64,000 nt of DNA from Patiria pectinifera (GCA_029964075.1 CM057135.1:26649366-26713365), one strand, 5' to 3'; shown: positions 43,868-56,457, counted from the stretch's first letter. Notes: a model not told the origin generated them from the sequence alone. Numbers and translations are program-made.

Positions 43868-44422
43868 TTAAAGGGTCCATGCAAACTGTTTTTAATGCAA
43901 ACATTGAAAATGCCTCTTTCTAGTTTCAAGTTTTTATTTTATCATTTTGAAGGGTGTTTTTGGTGCCTTCTCGGCTTTTACGCTTATGCAAAGTTCTAAA
44001 TTCATGAGCAAAACTGTGATGTTATTCCAGGCACACGGCTATTTCAGCACAAAATGTTGCTAGAATGTTGGACATTCTGCTGTCATAAATTTCTTTCTTT
44101 GGTGATTCGTTTTTGTGTAAGTACATGGCAGTTGGCCAATGCAACCCTTTCTCACAAATGTTTTCAATGATGAGCAAATTTTGGGTTCACAATTTGAACA
44201 GAAAATCCCTAAACTGAACAGTGTCTTCCTGAAATGGCATCACAGCAAAAGCAGCCTCTGTTGTCCAGAAAAGCATGGAAACTTTCAAATGTTTAAAGAT
44301 GTGCACTTTGCAATATGATTATACAAAAAAAAGATGTGAAATATATAGTTTTCACACGTTTAAGAGGAGTGGAAAGTTGCACAATGGGTTTCTAAGAATA
44401 ATTCATCGCACGGACCCTTTAA
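43868..44422. mobile_element. TTAA-flanked MITE, family P, copy 1
   Basis: Element 43872-44418 (547 bp), ends AGGGTCCATG and inverse CGGACCCT, TTAA on both sides. It matches 49348-49895 inverted. Confidence 0.8.
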
Positions 44423-44654
44423 TTAAGAAAGAGAGGTGTGCATCTACGGATTCTGAGATATTTCAGAATTTTATAGAAATACGGACACGCAGAAAGTCTT
44501 TAAAGATGTTTGCCAAAATGTGAAATATGTTTGCCCATTAATGAAAATGAATGCCCGATCAACCCCTCACTGTTGGTTCAGACGAAATTGAATGAACAAC
44601 AAGCTACTTTTAATTGAATGCATCTTTTACATGAACGAGTGAAGCCAAAAGACG

Positions 44655-44716
44655 ATAGTGAAATTGTCGGATAGTGAAATTGTCGGATAGTGAAATTGTC
44701 GGATAGTTAAATTGAA
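44655..44716. repeat. 16-bp tandem repeat
   Basis: Unit TAGTGAAATTGTCGGA, three perfect copies and one degenerate, inside a decayed MITE-like stretch rich in AAATTGAATG. Confidence 0.85.
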
Positions 44717-44719
44717 TGG

Positions 44720-45940
44720 TTCTTTTTGATCGTTGAATGACGATCTGCATGATCTTTCAATTTCAATCTAAATTGAATGAGCCAGAAGTTAAATTGAATA
44801 CAAACTTGGTGAATAGAAAATTAATAGTAAATAGCTTAATAGAAAATCCTAGCCCAATGGTTTTTCCAAACCTCAGTAGGTTTTAGCGGGCCACACTCAA
44901 AAAGCCCATTGTAGAAATCCGTAGTCAATCCGGCCATGAGGCAAACATAATTCCAGTATCGGTAAAATTGTTACATATTTCAAGTTAGGCCTATCAGACT
45001 TCTTTTACAACAGGGCAGATTCAGGCATGCTAAAGCCTGGCCTGTTTTTTATGCGATTTGGGATTTAAAAATAATTAACGACGTTTTGTTCTTGTGTCAG
45101 TATGTCTAAGCCCAGTCGTTCCCTTAATGTTGAGAAATATATCTTCTGGATCTTTTACCAAAAAAAAACCATTTGCTTATGGTTTTGCCGTTCATAGGCG
45201 GATGTGAACCAGCTAGATTTGGCGGTGGAGGGGGATTCCAACGAATTTATAAGGAATTATGGTATATCTTAGTTTCCATAGCTCTAGTATGAAATCATGT
45301 ATGTGCCCTCTGTTTTAATACACAACAGAATCGCGATGACAGCAGGGAACTTAAATAAGTCTCCCGCAAAGGCTGCACAATGAGCAGTTTAATACAGCTG
45401 AAGGACACCATTTATTTTTTTACAATAGAATGCATGTGAATTATCACTTCCGATTAGAGGATTGTATCACACAGTGCATTGTAACCACGCAGGGGAGTTG
45501 TGCTGATTCCCGTCTGGGGTATAATTAGGCATCCACCACGAAAAAATTTCAATTACCACCCTAAATAAACATTTTACCAACATGCATTTTCCCGTCATTG
45601 TGTTTGGACATAATGATGCCTTACATCAAGAATCACTCCTCAAACCCTCTTTAAATCTGAATTGAAGGGGGGGGTGGACTGCTATGCTGAATGCGTGTTA
45701 ATGAAACAGACAAAAATTTATTGAATTTGGCAAAAGAAAACCAAATCTTCAATCTTCCTTTTTTTTAAAGAAAGAAAAAGACGTTATTCTTCTATTAGGT
45801 AGGGGACAATAGGCAAGGGTGAACTTTTTGGGATAGTTGGGGTGTCGCCTTGCGAAAGAAATCCTATACCAAAAACACATCATCAACAACAACAACAACA
45901 AAACAACAACAATACCATTGACTATAAACAGATAAATCTA
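44720..45940. other. no gene seen
   Basis: No supportable gene; an (ACA)n run is at 45883-45912. Confidence 0.4.
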
Positions 45941-45949
45941 GACACTTCG

Positions 45950-46290
45950 GTTGATAAGTTTGGACGATATTCTTCATAGATACATAATATACACGTATAA
46001 TATGCTAATTTGCATATTATGCATACTGATTGTTTACATTATCATTGTAGGAATGGCTTCAATGAATTTGTTGACCCTAAAAACAATAGATAGATGTTAT
46101 AATTATTTCTGATAATGGCGGGTGTTAATGTGCATACATAAATAATCATTGTATAAATGGCTTTAATGAATTTGTTGACTCCAAAATGGTCGAGGCACCT
46201 CGATTGATAAGCTTGGAAGAAACCCTGCAGAGATATTCAGAAAACTTATATTTTACCTCATGGCGGAAGCTAATTTGCATATTAATTGTT
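45950..46290 (-). repeat. inverted copy of the 180-bp tandem family
   Basis: Contains the reverse of the 40645 array: TTTGCATATTATGCATA, GGCTT.AATGAATTTGTTGAC, and CTCGATTGATAAGCTTGGA. About two units. Confidence 0.7.
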
Positions 46291-46729
46291 TTTAGGGGAA
46301 AAAATGCTCTAGGGTGCCAAGGTGGCACCCGTCGGAAAATCGATCTACAAGGTCCAAATGGCAAGAAAATGCAAACACATTTTGTGCGCACCCTAATTCA
46401 CGCTTCCGTGGTCAACCCCCCGGACTGCCTGGATTATTATTTTCTTAAAAAGCAATCAAAAGTGATACACCAATTAAGTATGTCTTAAAAGAGCATGTTC
46501 TTCTTCGCATCTGAAAAAAAAAGGAATTAACAAAATAGATCTATGCTCTCAGTAGTTGTGCATGTTTTACTAAAAGAACCTAGCTGTCCATGGAATGCCA
46601 TTGGAAGCTATTGAGCTGAGTGAGAATTACAGATTACACACACATGCATGAAAATACAAAATGAGATTTTAATCATTTGAGTCGAGACTGAAACATTATT
46701 TTTAATAATCTAAAAAAATCAGGCGGCCT

Positions 46730-47010
46730 GACGTTCCGATCTTAACAAGATCTTCTTCGAGACAAAATGACAAGAAACAAACATGGACTCACAAGCATGT
46801 AGGGTTGGGAGAATAAACACAAAAGAGGTATTAAATATGAAGACAGACCAATGTGGGTGAGGATCAACGAACAAAGGATGGATTAAATAGGGGGCCAGAC
46901 CGAAGGGGATTAATGGGGGGGGGGGAGACACGCCAATGTGGGTACAGATCACAGGGAATGAAGAGGAACGACGAACAAAGGACGTGTTAAATAGGAAAGG
47001 ACAGACCTTG
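46730..47010. repeat. degenerate direct repeats
   Basis: ACGAACAAAGGA.G.(A/G)TTAAATAGG and AGACAGACC/CCAATGTGGGT words recur two or three times. The start GACGTTCCGATCTTAACAAGATC resembles ends of Penelope-type elements. Confidence 0.5.
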
Positions 47011-47491
47011 AGGGATTAAATTATTATTTTACTGTCAGATTTTGTGTTTTGAATATGAGGATAAAGCAAACTCGTTTTTTTTCTGAAATATTGATTCGTG
47101 GAGGTGGGAAAACGTCCATGTTTTATTGTATTTAATGGATATTCATCAGTTCGTAGAACGGTAAATGATCAGTGGTGGACAGCGGATTTTTGTGACACGT
47201 TTATAAAAATCGACATAACTTGGGAAAATTCTCACAGTAACTATGATAGTCAATAGCATGTACTTTGTTCCTATGTTATTTTTATAAATTTACGCGAGCC
47301 ACTTTTTTTTTTTTTGAATAGTTTTTTTCTAATTCGGCCACTTTCTCTTTTACTCGTCCTGTTTACAACCAGCTCCCTATACTGCATGTGAAATTAATAA
47401 ATAAGTTGGAATGCTCTTTTGATGCATTACCGCGTATAATGGTTCCATTACCGTACTATATGGAAGTCAATCTTCGCCGGTTGCAGGTTAA

Positions 47492-49000
47492 TGAATACAC
47501 ATGGGCGGAAATCCCGGGGGACAGGGGGGACACGTCCCCCCCATGAATTTGGTAAGGGGGGACACAATGTCGAATGTCCCCTCCATGTTTTCATGTGTAG
47601 GTATGGGTGGTGACCAACCATGGCAGAGTCTTATGGAAAAGCCTCTTTGATATGTCGCTTTGTGGCTGAGAACCAATTTGGTTTTTTTGTCGGTTCGACC
47701 ACGGCTCTTGTACGCCTAACCTACCCACGTACATGTACTGTACGTGCGTGTTGGTTCATGGGGTATACGTTATACACAATGTTGCCTGCGTACGTCATAT
47801 AATTTGCTACTCCTATACCAAATTCGGCCCCACTCAGGCCCGCCATCGCTATGGTAGACTTGATGACAAGTCGTTAGACTATAGTGGTTTATGTCCGTCA
47901 TCGATCAGCGCCAAGATCCGCATACCACCGCTGTTCATGCAACGTCAGCGCTACAACCATTCATGCAAAAGTCATGTACTAACGCGCGGCATGGTCAGTC
48001 TGTGTCTAACGACTTGACTAAGACGTTTTCAAGCGAATATTCATATATGCAGCCACTGCAATGCATATGCATGATGTTTCCATAGCGAGGGCCAATAGTA
48101 GCCCATCTGGCTTACGAAGAAACACCATTATAAATATGGGGGTAATTATTACACGATCATTTTCAAGTTTCCATTTTATTTGGCAGTCCTGTTTTTAAAA
48201 TTACAGTAAAACAGCGTATAACATTGTAGATAATATTAGTACTTTTGCAACTGTCTTTGAATAAAAGGAGTAATATTTAAGTAATTTTGGAAGTTGAAAC
48301 TGTTACGAATAATTGTAAATCCCCTTCAAAAAATTGAAGTGCACGCCGATTGTAAACGTAAGCTCCTTTTGGCCCATGTGGTTTGTTGTAGTTTAACTAA
48401 TCACCCTGAAAACGAACTCGTTCGCGGTTTGTGCCCATTTTTAAGGTTACAGAACCGCAATGACAAAATGCCCGATGCACACAATGAGGTTTAGAAATAT
48501 ATTGTTGCATTATCAAGGGGGCCATGACCCCCCCCCCCAAAAAAACCCAATTTTTTTTCTGTGACATCGCAATAAAGGTAGGCAATGAGTACACCCCCCC
48601 ATCTTTTTTCCTAAAAAAAAAATTGGTAAAAGTGGTCAGAAATTGCCTCAGATCGCACCAGAAAGCATCTAGAATCCAAATTTTTTTCGGGGCCCTTAAG
48701 CGGGCCCCGAAACCCCGCGCCGTAATTTTTTGGACCCACTTTTTGGGGGGACCAAACTTTTTTGGCCCCCCCCTAAAAAAATTGTGTTCTGGATCCGCCC
48801 TTGCGGCGGACGCGATTAAAACCACTCATTACAGACTTGATTTCAAGTCTGTCGCTATGGCTGCCATACCCCATGGCAATATTACGAGTGGAAAGTTGTC
48901 CGTTCAGCCTGTGACTTTTTGTGAGTAATATAATTTCGGGGAGAAAAAAAAACCTGTCCCCCCCCACGTTCAAGGAGCGATTTCCGCCCTTGTGAATACA
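47492..49000. mobile_element. element with GGGCGGAAATC ends, about 1.5 kb
   Basis: GAATACACATGGGCGGAAATC at 47492 is matched inverted by the sequence ending near 49000 (TATTCACAAGGGCGGAAATC), each followed inward by a GGGGGACA(G) run. A second C-run-rich repeat lies inside at about 48520-48800. Confidence 0.55.
48690..48718. repeat. GC-rich hairpin
   Basis: TTTCGGGGCCC, loop TTAAGC, GGGCCCCGAAA: a perfect 11-bp stem. Confidence 0.8.
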
Positions 49001-49343
49001 ACATGAAGACCACATAGACATAGGGTCGATTTAATTGAAGTGGGTATGTTGTTATCTTTTGTTCACAAAACGACTCATCAATTTTCCCGAATAGGCCTAA
49101 GGCTTAATCCATTAAATGGATTTTTTTCCAGTAAAGCAAAGGTAAACAACGTTTAATGCATTCTATGTTATTTCATAAGAATTTTGTTTTTCATTTTATT
49201 CTATCTTGATATCACGCTCAGCCTTAATTGCATAATTTATGTTTAATTAAATTTTTCTTCTACCTGATGGACGCTCTAATGCGTGACTAATGACAATAAT
49301 GGAGCCGCATATTATGAAGCGTATTATTATTATTTGGCGTTGT

Positions 49344-49899
49344 TTAAAGGGCCCATGACACGAATGTAACTTAGGAACATAATCTGTGATGTTTCTATTC
49401 CTTTTAAAATGTACGAAAACTATTAGACATCTCATTTGTGGTTAATTGTATAGAAAAGTGCACTTCCTTAAACATTAAAAAGTTGTCCATGCTTTTCCTG
49501 ACAATTGGGAGCGCTGTTGCTTGTGATGTCATTTTAGGGAGACAATGTTCAAGTTCAGGGGTTTGGTCAACCCAAAAAAATGTGCCCATTTGGAACCAAA
49601 ATTGTGAGAAAAGTTTGCTTATAGGCTTACTGTCATGCACTGAAACAACAACGAATGGCCAAAGAATGGAAAATGTCGCACATTTTGGCAAATTTTGGTG
49701 CTGAAATAGCTGTAACACTGAGGTTTCTGCCTACAATGATATCAAACTTTTGCTCATGAATATGGAAATTCGCATTGGCATAACACCCAAAAGGCACCAA
49801 AATACCCTTGAAATGGCAAAATCAAAACTGAAAACAAAGTTAAATAGAATACAAACGTGCATTTTCAATGACTGCATTGCATTACACGTCTCCCTTTAA
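49344..49899. mobile_element. TTAA-flanked MITE, family P, copy 2
   Basis: Element 49348-49895 (548 bp), inverse of the copy at 43872-44418; ends AGGGCCCATGACACG and ACGTCTCCCT. Confidence 0.8.
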
Positions 49900-50750
49900 A
49901 AATACTCAAATAAACGGAATGTTACCTAATAAAAAGCATCAGATATGTAGCTTACGTCAGACCGCGTGCATGCAATGTTCTCATGCAGGCGCGCTTCAGT
50001 TGGTCCAAATCCGCTCAACCTTAGAATTTCATTTCGTTTTAAATCGCATTTCGCATTGTATTGCCTGCGTTTTTTCTTTCTTTTGCACGACAATAATAAG
50101 AGTAGTTCCCACTTACATTTTATAATCTGGTCTTATAAAACAATACCCACAGGAATAAACTACACATGATGGGAGGAGTTTGTAAAAGGCTCCCGCGCGC
50201 ATGGTTCCCAAGTATTCATTGGAAGAACCGAAGCATTTTAACCTTGGAATTTAATTGCATTTTAATCGCCTTATTTGTGCACTGATTGCGTCTTTTCTTT
50301 CTTTAGCACTTACCACTCAGTTGCCCTTTCAAATATTTACCCAACGGGACAAATACAAAACGGATGTCCTGAATGTCTAGATCCATTATTACTCAATGTG
50401 CAATTAATTTTTCAATGTAGAATTTTACCAGACACGTGTCTTTTGATTGAAACTTTGGTCGGTTTGGTTTTTACCCGGTTTCATACACAATCTGTCCATT
50501 AATGTAGAAATCCATGCAACAATGATTGCAAAGCTTAGTGAAGTCTCTTCTTTACAACCGTATAATTCCTGTTAGGCCCTATATACCTACTGTACACGTA
50601 AGTCTGCACTATCGTTTGAACATGTAATGGTCAAAGTCCTACCTTTCGGGTTCTTCAGTGGTTTTCTTCAATGGTTTTCTTCAATCTGTTTTCAAGCTTG
50701 CTTCTTTACATACACTGTGAGCTGGGAAACGGAGAAAAGAATACAATTAT
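49900..50750. other. no gene seen
   Basis: AT-rich; ORFs lack recognisable features. TTAGAATTTCATTTCGTTTT (50021) is echoed at 50245, suggesting a decayed duplication. Confidence 0.4.
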
Positions 50751-51366
50751 ATACATGTAGCCTTGTATTCGAGTCACCAAGGCTGAGTCTGAGTCACCTC
50801 TCCCGAGTCCGAGTCCCGAGTCATGCAGACCGAATCCGAGTCCGAGTCATGAGTCACAAAGGTTGAGTCCGAGTCACGAGTCACCTTTAATGTAAACATG
50901 TACTGGAAAATACAGTGTAAATGTTTGGTGACTGCTCTATGTTCAGACACCCCTATGTTCCGACAACCCACACATTAGATTGTGTTACTCCCGGTTAGGG
51001 TTAGAGTTAGGGTTAGGAATAGGAATATGTGCAGTCGGAAAATAGGGGTGTCGGAACATGGGGTGTCGGAACATAATTGTATAGGGTGTCGGAACATAGA
51101 AGTGAAACCGCTCAGGAAAGGATCGTCTACAAAATAATTTGTAACTATATTGTTGAAAAAAATAAGTGATTTGTGTTAATTTTGGTCGAGCCCCGAGTCA
51201 TACAGGTCGAGTCCGAGTCCGCAGGGTCGAGTCCGGGTCGAGTCAAAGTCCCAGTCCGAGTCATTCGTCATCGTGACTCGAGTCCGAGTCCGAGTCACAG
51301 AAAATGGGACTCGAATCGGACTAGAGTCCGAGTCCGAGTAACGAGTCATACAAGTCCGACATGTAG
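50751..51366. mobile_element. GAGTCC-rich inverted-repeat element, copy 2
   Basis: Ends CTACATGT.G.CTTGTAT.CGAGTC and inverse, GAGTCC hexamer arrays on each side as at 13933-14618, with the telomere-like foldback inserted in its centre (50938-51098). Confidence 0.75.
50938..51098. mobile_element. foldback element with telomere-like core, copy 2
   Basis: Inverse of 1323-1457; core GGTTAGGGTTAGAGTTAGGG at about 50993-51017. The right end has an extra copy of GGGTGTCGGAACATA. Confidence 0.75.
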
Positions 51367-51725
51367 TGAGCAAGCCGGGGGGGGGGGGGGGGCGGGAACC
51401 ATCTGTCGGTGGGGGCGCTGTTCAAAACCGACGATTATGCACACTAACGGACTGTATGGTGCTTTTCAGGGCGATACATGCGCGAAATTCAAAACAGGCA
51501 CCCGTAACGGCAGATGGCACAAAAAGGGCACGATTAATAAAAAAAAGGGTACTTGTCCATCAAAAAAGGGGCACTTGTTAACAAAAGAAGGGCACTCTTT
51601 ACAAATATTGGGGGAAGGGGGCGCTAGTGAAAAAAAGGGGTGTTTGAATGGAAAAGGGCAGTCTTGACAAAATATTTGGGGCGGTAAATACCCCCCCCCC
51701 CCCGCCCCATGGTTAATACGCGTAT
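51367..51725. repeat. C/G-run-rich decayed repeat, inverse copy
   Basis: Shares GGCACT, AAAAAGGG and TTTACAAATATTGGGGG words with the inverse of 35760-35990. ORFs are read-through. Confidence 0.55.
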
Positions 51726-51773
51726 GCAGAAGTGCACAATTTGTTTTGAACTGATTTAATTTCAATCAATTTT

Positions 51774-51972
51774 GTTTCACTATACAAAGCGTGTCCTTTT
51801 TTCTCCAGGGCGAGCTGCCCATATTTTGATGACTGTTTTTGTTTACGACCGCGGGGATATTGAACACAATGTTTCACTATACAAAGCGTATCCTTTTTTT
51901 CTCCAGGGGGAGCTGCCCATATTTCCTAATGACTGCTTTTTGTTTAAAGCCGCAGGGATATGGAACACAATC
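51774..51972. repeat. 98-bp tandem duplication
   Basis: Two units starting TTTCACTATACAAAGCGT, each with TTTTTTCTCCAGGG.GAGCTGCCCATATTT and GGGATAT.GAACACAAT. Confidence 0.9.
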
Positions 51973-52117
51973 AGCGCGGGTGATTCAGGGGGAAAGCGGT
52001 TACCGCAATTTTAGCCAAAAGAAAGGATAATAATTATAACAAAATTGAAGTGGGCCCGTCGTAACAAGTCCAGGAACGAGCCGTAATTATTTCAGATCTA
52101 ATTTATATTTCTATAAA

Positions 52118-52640
52118 GAGCGCATTGTTTTGCGTGAGTAATTTCCTCATGTCCCATTATCGAAACGTAGGCCATGCGTAGGCCCTGCATGAAATCTGCT
52201 GACATTGAAATATCCCACAGCCTCAATTCAGACTATTGGCCTTCGATGAATTTTTTTTTTTTTACCGAAATATATTTATTTACTTTTAATCGAAACACGT
52301 TATTCTAGATTTTGAAATGTTGAAAAGGCAACTCCCTGAAACAACCATCAAATCTAATACGCGAATGCATTATCAAGTTGATATCGAGCTCGAAGTTCAC
52401 AACCTGTTTTCCGAGATCTCAGAAACATTGGTGGTCTTAGGGTGCCATATTACCGCACAAGTAGATACAAAGATTGGCTATCCCACAAATATTCCTCGCC
52501 ACTAATTCTCTCAAGCTTGCTAAATTGTGTTGCACGGGTAATTTCCTCATTATCCATGCGTAGGCCCTGCATGTAGTAATTATGATGACATTGAAATATC
52601 ACACAGCAACAATTCAGACTGTTGGCCTTTGATGAATTAC
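52118..52640. repeat. direct repeats about 400 bp apart
   Basis: GTAATTTCCTCAT, ATGCGTAGGCCCTGCATG and TGACATTGAAATATC.CACAGC occur at 52118-52255 and again at 52530-52640. Confidence 0.85.
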
Positions 52641-53027
52641 TTTCCATTACGAGATAAAGTACGAGATAAAGATACAACATTTTTCTGACGGAAACTCAGA
52701 TTTTCAAAAAGCAGGAATTGCGGCTGCTGGCTATAGCCACCTTTGGGACACCGATTGAACGAACTCCATTTGCAATAAGGGCTAAAACATACATGTAAAT
52801 CGCGTCCTCGGGTAGATGAAAATCACTCTAATATGAGATTAAAATGTACTGGGAGAAAAAAAACAATCCAGTGGAAACTCGATCAATTCGATTGAAAAAA
52901 ATATCCATCTAAAACGTCCCTGTTTTCAGTCCTTGGGAGTACAATTTCCCCACGGATAGAGGATCCGTAATTTCACTCGAATAATGGGTACGAGCGGAAG
53001 AAAATAATGTTCATCTCCAGCATGATG
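52641..53027. other. no gene seen
   Basis: No supportable feature. Confidence 0.3.
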
Positions 53028-53441
53028 TTAAAGGTAGAGTTAACCATTTGTTTTTCGTTTGAAGCAACAAAAGTGCTTAAACACTTATTAAAGATGGGTG
53101 CTTAACAACTCTAGCCTGATGAAGTTGTAATTTTTTTCAGCTCTGTAAATGCTGTTTATATTTCGAGAAATTCAAGTTTGAATTGCGCCCTCTCGTGACA
53201 CAATCCCGAAATAAGCATCCGCGACATGATTCTCATTCGGCCCGCTTGCACCCTTTGACAGATTCGCCCAATTACAAACCAACTACAAATGAGAACGCAT
53301 GGGGGCAGCATTCACGGAAATTTCCACAAAAATATGTCACTTGACACATTTTTGGAAAAAAAATCAAGTTGGCCTAAGCTTATTCACAATAATTTGGTGT
53401 GTTACTTTTTGGACAGCTGCCATGGTCTAATCTGCCTTTAA
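53028..53441. mobile_element. TTAA-flanked MITE, family M, copy 3
   Basis: Element 53032-53437 (406 bp), diverged and internally deleted relative to the two RNF14 intron copies; shares TTCGTTTGAAGCAACAAAAGTGCT and GACAGCTGCCATGG..TAAT. Confidence 0.75.
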
Positions 53442-53709
53442 CGGGGGAGGAAAACTCAGACCTGCGTGTAATCAAATTCACTTCCACCGACTAAAACTGA
53501 GGGAATAGATGATATTAAGTTAGATTGAAATTCATTCAATCGAATACAAGGAATCGTCACTCGAGTTTCTTCTGGATTTTCAGGAGCGTCGCTAGGCGAC
53601 TTTGAATGGGGTCATTAACATCAAATTTGCCGACCGGCTGACCTTGCTAAAAGGTAGAAGGACTTTTCCCCGGTAACCGGCCTCAGTAAATTCGAAAGAA
53701 GAAAGGAGG

Positions 53710-53905
53710 CAAGGGCGGATCCCGAACACAAATTTGGTGGGGGGGGAATGTGTTCCTTGAAACAAAATAATGTATTGCTTTTGTTGAGTTTTGTGGGTGG
53801 TGTGCGCAGAGGCTGCCTTTTTTTTTGCGACGTCACTTAAAAAAAACAAATTGTGTTCGGTTTTTGTTGGGGGGGGGGTTCCGTTGCCCCCCCCCCCCCC
53901 CGATC
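53710..53905. mobile_element. G/C-run element with GGATCCGCCC ends
   Basis: GGGCGGATCCCGAACACAA at the left and the inverse-type TTGTGTTCGG further right, G and C runs up to 18. Ends recall TTGTGTTCTGGATCCGCCC at 48781. Confidence 0.5.
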
Positions 53906-54009
53906 CGCTGTTGGAAGGGGAGGCCTGGGTACCATTTTTAGCACGGCACATTTGAAAACGAGGCACAGGATCTTGCCTACAGTATACAGGTAATGAGTGA
54001 TTTTGCCGA

Positions 54010-54158
54010 TAAAACCTATTGATGAGGGTTCAACACCCCCCCCCCACCCCCCACCACCACCCTCTGAGAGAACGACGCCCGTTTGCAGAGTAGTCCAATC
54101 TGGCAGAGAATATCCGATTTGTTAGTGTTTTGAAGATTTGTTTAAGAATTGAAAAGCA
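54010..54158. other. no gene seen; C-run
   Basis: Contains CACCCCCCCCCCACCCCCCA near 54030-54050, otherwise unremarkable. Confidence 0.3.
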
Positions 54159-54495
54159 TGTTACAACTGATAATGTAGTAACTAACTGATAACGTATCAC
54201 TAACCGATAATGTCACACAAATTGACCGATATTGTATCACTAACCGACAATGTAACAAATAATGCCGGATATTGTAGTAAATGTTACTACACTATCAGTC
54301 AATTTTTGTTACGTTATCAGTTAATTGTTGTTAATGTAACAACAATTGACTGATAGTGTAGTACATTTTACTACACCATCGGTCAATTTGTGTTACATTA
54401 TCAGTTAGTGATACAGTATCGGTTAATTTATGTGACATTATCCGTTGGTTACTACATTATCCGTTGGTTACTACATTATCAGTTGTAACAAAGCA
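54159..54495. repeat. palindromic array of TAACTGATAATGT-like units
   Basis: Left half carries units such as TAACTGATAATGTAGTAACT and TAACCGATAATGTCACA; the right half carries the same units inverted (ATTATCAGTTA, ACATTATCCGTTGGTTACT), with the centre near 54325. Confidence 0.85.
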
Positions 54496-55783
54496 CATTG
54501 GAACATGTTTAAAATAAATAAATTATAATTTTAGTATTATCTAAAATCAATTGATTTACACTGTAACGTCTCGTTCCTAGTTTCAATCTAGACTTTGCAA
54601 AATGAGAAATACCTTTCACCGACGATTCTTGTTTTCTGCAATAGTGTGTTACGAATAAGGTTGACCCTTTTTTCAGCTTGCTTAAATACGGGCTGATTGA
54701 ATTTGCTTGATTGGTTCGCTAGGAAGAACTGAGGGCATCAAATCAAGCGCGACTGTGATTCTAATGGAGAGTGTCAGATGAGGTCGCACGTCCGACGTGA
54801 TTTGGGGTGAAATCCACAATGAGAAAAAAATCCACATCATCCGGAGAAAATTGAGGAGCTGCGTAACAGAAAAAGCAAATCTGATATCTCCGATATTGAA
54901 ACAAGGGCTGCGAATTGGTCATCGTCGAATGCCTTGTATTAATTTGCCCGATCAACATGCTCAAGCACAGCGGTGAAAGGATCGGAGTGGCCGGAAAATA
55001 AATAGTGCAAGATATTTACATAGTTCTGTATTGATAATGCTCAAGGCTACTTTGACAGAATTAGAAGAATATAGAGGTAAAACGGTGGTCTGGTATAAGT
55101 GAATTCTGAACACGTTCTTAACTTTGCCACTCGTGCATGCTGTTCCAAAGGATTATTTTAAGCAGCATATTTTCCATTTTGGGAGTGGGGAGCAATAAAA
55201 CTCCGGCTGCTGGCTGGTCTTAAACACTTTTCCGGTGTCACGTGAAATTTGGACTCCTATGAAATCTGGTCCCTTAACCCTTTTATTGATTAAACGTTCA
55301 ATTCAATGTTAAACTAGCCCCATACATTTTCGTGAAATTTTCAGATTCGTTTGCTCTCATTTGCATATCAAAATTTCAACATGAAATTTCACGAAAATTA
55401 GACATCTCACAAAGGCAGCACTTTCTGATTAGCCTATAAAGAGGGTATTTATGCTTCTAAAGCAAAAATAACCTACAAACTAAGCCTAAATGTGAAAATC
55501 AAAATTTGACAAAGTTCGACATGTTTTTGTACAAGGTGGAAGTGTGGCCTTTATTCACAGAGGTAGTCCGGTAAATTTGCCACATTTATGGGGCTAAAGT
55601 TAAACGTACTTGTTTAAAACCGGCCAAGCACATATTTATACCCTTCTTAACATTTTGTTAATAAATAAACCAGAGATCATCCGGCTCTGTATTTTTTTTG
55701 AAATGCCTTGTGCACGACAGGAACGGTATTAGACCTAAGTTGGTTATCGATGAATTAATTCTGAAACTGTTTGAGCTACTTAC
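54496..55783. other. no gene seen; small hairpin
   Basis: TTTTCGTGAAATTTT (55329) and AAATTTCACGAAAATTAG (55383) form a hairpin. 55563-55615 repeats the end of the RNF14 intron 1 foldback element. If the exon at 55784-56024 is real, this is its intron. Confidence 0.45.
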
Positions 55784-56024
55784 TTTGCGAAACGTGTACC
55801 TATAGCTTTCATCAAGGGCCGTGCTCCAATCATGGTATGGTAGTTGAGAGATACAGCCGAGACAAGTGATATGGCGGCAGACCCTTTCGCCCACATCACA
55901 CATCCTGTTACTAGAGCTTTCTTCGAATCGAAAAGATTATTCGCACCGCCGGCGTCTTTGAAACACGTGCTTTTGCTCTGCAGGGATACCTCGATCGAGT
56001 AGAACCTTTGTGCGTTCATTGTTG
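55784..56024 (-). CDS. coding exon of an unidentified minus-strand gene
   Basis: From acceptor TTTTATTTTAATTCAG (ending 56025) through ATG 56019 to a perfect GTAAGT donor (55783-55778), encoding 78 residues plus two bases. It includes a likely membrane helix (ALVTGCVMWAKGSAAISLVS) followed by GARPLMKAIGTRFAK. The pattern of a short, Gly/Ala-rich membrane protein with a basic loop could suit a small mitochondrial inner-membrane protein such as NDUFA11, but I am not confident. No partner exon was found in the window. Confidence 0.45.
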
Positions 56025-56457
56025 CTGAATTAAAATAAAATGCACCTCAAAGCTATGGCTTCTGAATGCAAGAGGTCGGAGTCTGAGCCATAACAAAATG
56101 GTGCAAGGGTTCACCTTGGTTTAATCAAGGAACATCATCCCCAATGGTGTTCAGGCTAATCAACAGTGTATGGACCAGTAAGAGTTTCCCACCATTATTT
56201 TGACGCTCCAAAGCTCGCTTTGGTAGTTCACACAATGCATTCCCCTTTAGTGACGTGTTCAGAGCTATGCGGAACACACGTGTGATGGGCGTTGAGGCAT
56301 GGACGCGTCCCAGTAATGGCTACCAGAGCCGTCACCGTAATTTCAAAATCGGATTGGTGTATTAAAGGCAAACAAATTGTTGCTATGCATCCTTTTCCTG
56401 TTACAAAAAAACATGACGATTGTTCCAAAAAGGGAGTTGCTTGAAAGAAAAATGCTA

